Source: CAYPEK01 sp964409645
GTDB lineage: Bacteria > UBP15 > UBA6099
Assembly (NCBI GenBank): GCA_964409645.1
Contig: CAYPEK010000134.1
Coordinates: 1-10,514, forward strand
Reading direction: 5' to 3'
DNA: 10,514 nt
The notes beneath the pieces were generated by a model. That model was not told the origin of the DNA and did not search any database. It saw only the letters and a list, made by a program, of their open reading frames with translations. A program made the position numbers and the translations under genes. Shown here piece by piece: positions 6,443 to 10,514 of this stretch (its first letter is position 1; every line of letters starts with the position of its first letter).

Positions 6443-6619
6443 ATGAACATTACTTCGACCGGTTCAGTGGACTATATGTCCACAATCATTCAAAAATCCA
6501 ACAACACGCGCGGAGAAACACTTATACAACTGCTTTCGGCTCTGAATGACGCGGAACGCGCTGTGGGTGAACCGCTCGCAAACATCTCTGAAGTGAAGAA
6601 AGTTGACATCACAGCATAA
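6443..6619 (+). CDS. Small protein, candidate motility-associated (YjfB-like layout)
   Basis: This 58-codon ORF is the only convincing plus-strand protein gene. The ATG at 6443 is chosen over an in-frame GTG at 6434 because GAAGGTGG (6430-6437) gives a well-spaced ribosome binding site. The product is soluble, with no signal or membrane segment. It has an N-terminal stretch rich in Ser/Thr, then a likely helix from about 24 to 43 (GETLIQLLSALNDAERAVG), and ends in KVDITA. Size, short helix and the DI-x ending recall the YjfB-type putative motility family, members of which are SigD-controlled in Bacillus; I cannot confirm the homology. The sigma-28-like promoter at 6347-6373 and the terminator at 6640-6670 make a complete monocistronic unit, divergent from mnmA and convergent with thiC. 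Confidence 0.7.
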   Translation: MNITSTGSVDYMSTIIQKSNNTRGETLIQLLSALNDAERAVGEPLANISEVKKVDITA

Positions 6620-6639
6620 CCCGACACTGCGTTGCAAAC

Positions 6640-6670
6640 AAAAAACGGGCACTTAATATGCCCGTTTTTT
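6640..6670. terminator. Bidirectional intrinsic terminator between the small gene and thiC
   Basis: AAAAAACGGGCA (6640-6651) pairs perfectly with TGCCCGTTTTTT (6659-6670) around a 7-base loop. On the plus strand it is followed by a run of eight T, and on the minus strand it ends in six T. It therefore serves both the small plus-strand gene and the end of the thi operon, which converge here. Confidence 0.93.
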
Positions 6671-6701
6671 TTATGCCGATAATCATTGATATTGATACGC
6701 T

Positions 6702-7994
6702 TTAAATTGCTCCTTTATTAAGCTCACCGCTTACTTCCATCGCGCAGAACTCACCGCACATTGTGCATGTCTTATCCTTTTTATTCTTCTTACCCTTCAA
6801 ACCCTTTTTCACTATGTCAAACTTTTCGGGATCGATGCCGAGCTTTTCCTGAAGGTCCCAGTCGAGCGCCTTCCTCGCGGAGGACATCTTCTTATCCCAC
6901 GCGCGATCCGATAGCTTCACCACGTCCGCCGCGTGCGCCGCTATCCTCGCGGCCATCACACCATCCCTGACATCCTTAGGTTCCGGCAATCCGAGGTGTT
7001 CCGTCGGCGTGACATAACAGAGAAAATCCGCACCCGCCCACGCCGCTATCGCACCGCCGATCGCAGATGTAATGTGGTCGTAACCGGGCGCCACGTCCGT
7101 CACCAACGGGCCGAGAACATAATACGGCGCGCCTTTGCAAACCGACTTCTGAAGTTTCACATTCGGCGCGATCTCGTCCAACGGCATGTGGCCGGGGCCC
7201 TCGATTATCGCCTGAACTCCCGCCGCGACCGAGCGCTCGCACAATTCGCCAAGCAGCAACATCTCCTGTATCATCGGCCGGTCCGATGCGTCCGCGAGAC
7301 AGCCGGGGCGCAACCCGTCGCCGAGGCTCAATGTCACCTCGTGTTTACGGCATATCGCGAGCAGCCGATCGTAATGCTCGTACAGCGGATTTTCTTTTCC
7401 GGTGCGTGTCATCCACGCCGCTATAAATGAACCGCCGCGGCTCACAACCCCTGTCACCCGTTTCGTTCTTTGCAGTCGTTCGAGCGACGTCCGCGTCAGC
7501 CCGCAGTGTATCGTCATGAAATCAACACCGTCCTCCGCCTGCCCTTCGATCACATCGAAAAGCTCTTCGACGTCGAAATTGATCGTTCCCTTGCATTTGT
7601 TCACGGACTTCACGAACGTTTCATACAGAGGTACCGTCCCCAAGGGCTTCGGGCACTCCGCGAGTATAGCTTTCCTGATGCCCTTGATGTCGCCGCCCGT
7701 GCTGAGGTCCATCACAGCGTCCGTTTTCGCGTCCAGCGCGGCTTTCAGCTTCTTCATTTCGAACTTCAGCGAACATTTATCTTTCGAGGTGCCGAGATTT
7801 GCGTTCACTTTCGTCCGCAGCTTGTTCCCGACGGCTTCAAGTTCGATGCCCTTTCTGCCGTTGTTCCTCGGAATCACAATCCGTCCCGCGGCCATTTCCT
7901 CACGTATAAACTCCGCGCTGACTCCCTCTTTCTTCGCGACTTCCTTCATCTCTGCCGTCACAATGCCGTTCTTCGCTTTGTCTAATATCGTCAT
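6702..7994 (-). CDS. thiC: Phosphomethylpyrimidine synthase ThiC
   Basis: ThiC is a non-canonical radical SAM enzyme that rearranges aminoimidazole ribotide (AIR) into HMP-P, the pyrimidine half of thiamine. The protein is of the shorter class, 430 residues from the ATG used here. It begins MTILDKAKNGIVTAEMKEVA, the usual short-ThiC start. It carries the barrel motifs TIHCGLTR, RGG, EGPGHMPLDEI, PYYVLGPLVTDVAPGYDHITSAIGG and the cluster-binding Cys near the C-terminus (about 410, 413, 417). The Cys spacing is CX2CX3C rather than the CX2CX4C of E. coli-type ThiC. The reading frame is open upstream to a TTG at 8027 (441 residues); I prefer 7994 because family members start here, though neither start has a strong ribosome binding site. 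It is the last gene of the thi operon. Confidence 0.95.
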   Translation of the reverse strand: MTILDKAKNGIVTAEMKEVAKKEGVSAEFIREEMAAGRIVIPRNNGRKGIELEAVGNKLRTKVNANLGTSKDKCSLKFEMKKLKAALDAKTDAVMDLSTGGDIKGIRKAILAECPKPLGTVPLYETFVKSVNKCKGTINFDVEELFDVIEGQAEDGVDFMTIHCGLTRTSLERLQRTKRVTGVVSRGGSFIAAWMTRTGKENPLYEHYDRLLAICRKHEVTLSLGDGLRPGCLADASDRPMIQEMLLLGELCERSVAAGVQAIIEGPGHMPLDEIAPNVKLQKSVCKGAPYYVLGPLVTDVAPGYDHITSAIGGAIAAWAGADFLCYVTPTEHLGLPEPKDVRDGVMAARIAAHAADVVKLSDRAWDKKMSSARKALDWDLQEKLGIDPEKFDIVKKGLKGKKNKKDKTCTMCGEFCAMEVSGELNKGAI

Positions 7995-8036
7995 CTGCTT
8001 CACGCTTTCATTTTTGGATTGGCACAACCCGCATGA

Positions 8037-8050
8037 TTGCCGTAAGGCAA
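8037..8050 (-). other. Small hairpin in the thiG-thiC spacer
   Basis: TTGCC and GGCAA form a 5-bp stem with a 4-base loop directly after the thiG stop. There is no U-run, so it is not a terminator. It could modestly stabilise the thiG 3' end or affect thiC translation; it could equally be chance. Confidence 0.3.
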
Positions 8051-8051
8051 C

Positions 8052-8834
8052 TCATTTCACGACGCCCTTCACCGGACTGCTCGGCGACGCGTGGTCAGTT
8101 CTCGGAATTCTTCCGGCGTTGTAAGCCAGCCTGCCCGCCTCGACCCCGAGCTTCATAGCGGTCGCCATCACAACCGGATCGTTCGCTTTCGCTATCGCCG
8201 TGTTTATCAGCACCGCGTCAGCGCCGAGTTCCATCGCCTGCGCCGCATCCGACGGCACGCCCAGCCCTGCGTCCACAACAATCGGCACCACTCCGCTGAA
8301 ACGCTTTATCATCAGCTTGATGAAACTGAAATCGATAATGCCCTGCCCCGATCCGATCGGCGACGCAAGCGGCATCACGGCGGCCGCACCGGCGTCTATC
8401 AGCCTCTTTGCGACTATCGGGTCCGCCGTCGTGTACACCATCACCGTGAAGCCCTCCGACGCGAGAATCTTCGTCGCTTCCACCGTCGCCACAACGTCCG
8501 GCAGCAGCGTTTCCGGGTCGTTTATCACTTCGAGCTTCACGAGGTCGTTGATCCCCGCGCCGCGCGCCAGATGCGCCACCCGCACAGCCTCTTCGGCCGT
8601 AGCGCAGCCCGCCGTGTTCGGAAGCAACGTAAAACGTTTCCTGTCTATGTAATCCAGCAGCGATTCCTCGTTCGGATTATCTATATTCACCCGTCGCACC
8701 GCGAACGTGACGAGCTCGGTGCCGGACGCCTCAAGGGCCTCCTTCATCACCGGAAAAGTCGAGTACTTGCCCGTCCCGACAAACAAACGCGATTTAAACG
8801 TGTACTTCCCTACTTTCAGTTCCTTATCCTCCAT
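8052..8834 (-). CDS. thiG: Thiazole synthase ThiG
   Basis: ThiG is a TIM-barrel enzyme that assembles the thiazole phosphate carboxylate from 1-deoxy-D-xylulose 5-phosphate, dehydroglycine and the sulphur carried on ThiS thiocarboxylate. The ATG at 8834 gives 260 residues, and GGGGGTG lies 7 bases before it; an in-frame GTG at 8843 would add three residues. Signature segments are the start KYTFKSRLFVGTGKYS, VRRVNID, LLPNTAGC at about 70-77, the Schiff-base Lys (about K100) in LVKLEVI, VYTTADP, and MPLASPIGSGQG near 154-165. It begins 23 bases after the thiS stop, consistent with the two working together as a complex. Confidence 0.97.
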   Translation of the reverse strand: MEDKELKVGKYTFKSRLFVGTGKYSTFPVMKEALEASGTELVTFAVRRVNIDNPNEESLLDYIDRKRFTLLPNTAGCATAEEAVRVAHLARGAGINDLVKLEVINDPETLLPDVVATVEATKILASEGFTVMVYTTADPIVAKRLIDAGAAAVMPLASPIGSGQGIIDFSFIKLMIKRFSGVVPIVVDAGLGVPSDAAQAMELGADAVLINTAIAKANDPVVMATAMKLGVEAGRLAYNAGRIPRTDHASPSSPVKGVVK

Positions 8835-8857
8835 TTTTTCCACCCCCGTTATTTATT

Positions 8858-9082
8858 TCAGCCGCCGCCGACGAACCGCACTATTTCGAGTTCGTCGCCC
8901 TCGTTAATTTTGCCTGAATCATGTTCTTCTTTCTTCAAAACAACCCTGTTGAGTTCCACAACGGCAGCCTGTTTTTTCACGTTCAGAAAATCGAGCAGTC
9001 CGCTCACTGTCAGACCGCACGGAATCTGCTTTTTGCTTCCGTTGATCGTTACCTCTATCATTTTCGCAGCGTCTTCCGCCAT
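8858..9082 (-). CDS. thiS: Sulphur carrier protein ThiS
   Basis: This is a small ubiquitin-like beta-grasp protein whose C-terminal glycine is adenylated and converted to a thiocarboxylate, the sulphur donor for ThiG. The core begins MIEVTING, includes LTVSGLLDFLNV and VVELNRVVL, and ends FVGGG, the required diglycine terminus. Three starts are possible: GTG 9091, ATG 9082 and ATG 9061. I use 9082 because AGGGTG lies about 7 bases before it (74 residues). Homologues usually begin at the equivalent of 9061 (67 residues), so the extra seven residues are uncertain. The adenylyltransferase ThiF is not in this operon. Confidence 0.93.
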   Translation of the reverse strand: MAEDAAKMIEVTINGSKKQIPCGLTVSGLLDFLNVKKQAAVVELNRVVLKKEEHDSGKINEGDELEIVRFVGGG

Positions 9083-9103
9083 ACTTTTCACCCTGCTATT
9101 TAA

Positions 9104-10177
9104 TTATATTGATTTGGACTCTCTGATTATTCCGTTGATCTTTTTCAGAACCGACTTCGGATTCTTCGCGCCCGCAATCGCCGAAATCATCGCCGCGCCG
9201 GACGCCCCCGCCGCGAAAACTTCGCGCAAGTTGCCGGGCGTGATCCCTCCGATAGCGACAATCGGCGTCTTTCCCGATTTCGCCGCAACGCGCTCGATCA
9301 GCTTTGGCGTCACCGGTTTGCCGCCGGGTTTCGTTGGGCTGGCGAATATCGGGCCCACCGCGAGATAATCAGGCTCCATTTCAAGGCCGCGCATAGCCTG
9401 CGCGTACGAATGAGTCGAGAAGCCGATCCGCAACCTGCCGCCCGCAATCTCCCGCGCCACCGCCACCGGCAGGTCGTCTTGCCCAAGATGCACAACATCC
9501 GCTCCCGCCGCCAACGCAATATCTACTCGGTCATTTACAACAAAGAGCGATTCCCGCCTTGCGAACATTTTCGCTGCCTCGGCCGCTCTCGACAGCCGCT
9601 CGCCGTCCTCGCAGTCTTTGTCCCTGAGCTGAATCATTCCGACACGTGCATCGAGCAGCTCATTCAGGAGCCCGTAATCGCCGCCGGCGTTGAGTTCCGA
9701 ATATCCTGCCACCGCGTAAATGAACGGTCCTTTCGGAATAGTGCGCGGGCCGCCATCAGAGTAAATATATGCGGCTGCCTCGCGTTCGAGATCGTACAAC
9801 CGGAACCGCAGCGCGCCGAATTTCGACGCCGCTGTCGGAGCAACCTTTTTCGAGACTTCTTCGAGCACGCGAGACGCTTCCTGCGCCCGCTTCATGTTCG
9901 CCGCTGCCTGATTCCCGCCGTCCGGCCTCTTAACCGCGGGCGCATTCCGCGCGACATCGCCCTGAGAATCCCGCGCGGAAACGAGCGCCTTCGTGCCGCC
10001 CGGAACCATCGCAGCGGCCTGCCTAAGGCCATGCCTCACCTCGCGGAACTTCGCAGCAAGTTTGCCGTCGTCGTGCAGGAACCGCACAACATCCTCGACA
10101 ACGCGAACTCCCTCGACCGCACGATTGAGGTTGGCGTCGAGAATCCGCAGTGCGTCTCTTTTGTCTTTTTCAGCCAT
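9104..10177 (-). CDS. thiE: ThiD2-ThiE fusion: HMP-P kinase domain plus thiamine phosphate synthase
   Basis: This 357-residue protein has two domains. The N-terminal part (about 8-140) matches the ThiD2 family: RILDANLNRAVEGVRVVED near 11-29 and a second helix pair with QAAANMKRAQEASRVLEE at about 90-107. ThiD2 is a characterised kinase that converts HMP-P to HMP-PP only. The C-terminal part (about 150-357) is ThiE, a TIM barrel that joins HMP-PP to thiazole phosphate. It has QLRDKD at 183-188, NDRVDIA at 215-221, HLGQDD at 230-235, STHS at 254-257, GPIFAS at 275-280 and IGGI at 309-312. The fusion supplies two successive steps, and no separate thiD is needed. The ATG directly follows the T-run of the riboswitch terminator. 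First gene of the operon. Confidence 0.95.
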   Translation of the reverse strand: MAEKDKRDALRILDANLNRAVEGVRVVEDVVRFLHDDGKLAAKFREVRHGLRQAAAMVPGGTKALVSARDSQGDVARNAPAVKRPDGGNQAAANMKRAQEASRVLEEVSKKVAPTAASKFGALRFRLYDLEREAAAYIYSDGGPRTIPKGPFIYAVAGYSELNAGGDYGLLNELLDARVGMIQLRDKDCEDGERLSRAAEAAKMFARRESLFVVNDRVDIALAAGADVVHLGQDDLPVAVAREIAGGRLRIGFSTHSYAQAMRGLEMEPDYLAVGPIFASPTKPGGKPVTPKLIERVAAKSGKTPIVAIGGITPGNLREVFAAGASGAAMISAIAGAKNPKSVLKKINGIIRESKSI

Positions 10178-10208
10178 AAAAAAACCGTTCGCACCGGGGG
10201 CGGAACGG
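10178..10208 (-). terminator. Riboswitch-controlled terminator abutting the thiE start codon
   Basis: In the minus-strand transcript CCGUUC (10203-10208) pairs with GAACGG (10185-10190), with a GC-rich loop that may add two more pairs past a bulge. Seven U follow (10178-10184) and the next base is the A of the thiE ATG. The hairpin is thus a transcription terminator. Since any ribosome binding site would be in its 3' arm, it could also mask translation initiation. Confidence 0.8.
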
Positions 10209-10226
10209 CTTATCTTTCTCGCTCTG

Positions 10227-10300
10227 CCGCGTTCCCTACGCCGGTATTAACCGGATCAGGTTCGTGGGGTTTGTTCTCAGCCGTTCGGCACCCCCAGCGG
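10227..10300 (-). promoter_or_regulatory. TPP riboswitch (THI element) aptamer
   Basis: Reading the minus strand, the conserved blocks appear in order: GGGGGUGCC, GGCUGAGA, ACCCCACGAACCUGAUCC, and GGUUAAUACCGGCGUAGGGAA. The closing P1 helix is CCGC (10297-10300) with GCGG (10227-10230). The P3 element is unusually compact (GCC-GAAC-GGC). It binds thiamine pyrophosphate and should repress the thiE-thiS-thiG-thiC transcript when TPP is plentiful, through the terminator just downstream. Confidence 0.96.
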
Positions 10301-10307
10301 AGTTTTC

Positions 10308-10336
10308 AGTATAACACCGGCCCCGCCGTTTTTCAA
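10308..10336 (-). promoter_or_regulatory. Strong sigma-70 promoter of the thi operon
   Basis: TTGAAA (10331-10336, 5 of 6 consensus), a 17-base spacer and TATACT (10308-10313, 5 of 6). Transcription would start near 10301, immediately before the first helix of the riboswitch aptamer, so almost no leader precedes the sensor. The position relative to the aptamer makes this a confident call. Confidence 0.88.
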
Positions 10337-10378
10337 ACCTCGTCCACGACGAGTAAATCGACTAACTTGCATATTCAA

Positions 10379-10405
10379 CACAGAGGCACAGAGAACACAA
10401 AGAAA
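10379..10405. repeat. Short CACAGAG-type tandem motif
   Basis: Three imperfect 8-base units in a row (CACAGAGG, CACAGAGA, ACACAAAG) upstream of the thi promoter. Similar CACAGAG-rich stretches occur between genes in many environmental bacteria, as I recall it; function unknown. The interval 10337-10458 holds nothing else I can identify. Confidence 0.4.
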
Positions 10406-10459
10406 TTGCAGAAATAAAATATGTCTGTACTGATGGCTCTGAGTGGCCACCAACAAACA

Positions 10460-10493
10460 AAAAACGGGCGATTTTTCATGATCGCCCGTTTTT
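10460..10493. terminator. Intrinsic terminator, probably for a gene beyond the right edge
   Basis: AAAAACGGGCGAT (10460-10472) pairs perfectly with ATCGCCCGTTTTT (10481-10493) over 13 bp with an 8-base loop. Read on the minus strand it ends in six T, which would terminate a minus-strand gene entering from the right. It can also work on the plus strand with five T. No gene of this window lies on its plus-strand side. Confidence 0.88.
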
Positions 10494-10514
10494 AATATCT
10501 GCGCGTATCTGTGT

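Noticed and set aside
8091..9368. Long plus-strand ORF (425 codons) opposite thiG, thiS and thiE
   Set aside because: Arg/His-rich shadow of GC-rich coding sequence; the minus strand has three well-identified thi genes and the ORF crosses their boundaries.
9410..10417. Long plus-strand ORF (335 codons) opposite thiE and the riboswitch
   Set aside because: Antisense shadow that also runs through the TPP riboswitch and the operon promoter; no recognisable motif.

Overview
This window is ordinary bacterial chromosome with no sign of mobile DNA. It comes from an organism I cannot name. Genes are moderately GC-rich and long spacers are AT-rich. Several features are widespread: an E. coli-like tRNA-tuf block, a YacL-type PIN/TRAM membrane protein, a ThiD2-ThiE fusion, and a sigma-28-like promoter suggesting flagellar motility. 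An uncultured Gram-negative lineage (delta-proteobacteria-like or a candidate phylum) is a weak guess. Nearly every gene lies on the minus strand, so transcription runs from right to left.

Left end (1-523): the first 15 codons of tuf (EF-Tu) are preceded by four tRNA genes, transcribed as Thr(TGT), Tyr(GTA), Gly(TCC), Thr(GGT), tuf. A strong sigma-70-type promoter sits in front of the first tRNA. This is the same gene order as E. coli thrU-tyrU-glyT-thrT-tufB.

564-4442: an apparent operon read as yacL-like PIN/TRAM gene, ispF, rlmB/trmH-type rRNA methyltransferase, then a B12-binding radical SAM protein. A sigma-70-like promoter lies upstream of yacL. The yacL/ispF junction overlaps by 4 bases. 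ispD, which often accompanies ispF, is absent here.

4500-5160: a tiny lysine-rich protein gene (31 codons, 16 of them Lys) with a strong ribosome binding site, its own promoter and a terminator. It is followed by an AT-rich spacer that holds a doubtful Cys-containing ORF.

5161-6670: mnmA (tRNA 2-thiouridylase) on the minus strand, and divergently a 58-codon gene on the plus strand. The latter has a near-consensus flagellar sigma-28 promoter and a shared, bidirectional terminator.

6702-10336: a thiamine operon, thiE(ThiD2-ThiE fusion)-thiS-thiG-thiC. It is driven by a near-perfect sigma-70 promoter and controlled by a TPP riboswitch. The riboswitch terminator abuts the thiE start codon, and an 8-bp alternative pairing with the aptamer is visible. 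The operon covers the HMP-P (ThiC), thiazole (ThiS, ThiG), HMP-P kinase (ThiD2) and coupling (ThiE) steps. thiF, thiH/thiO and thiL are not in the window.

Right end (10337-10514): a short CACAGAG-type repeat and a strong hairpin terminator, with no gene.
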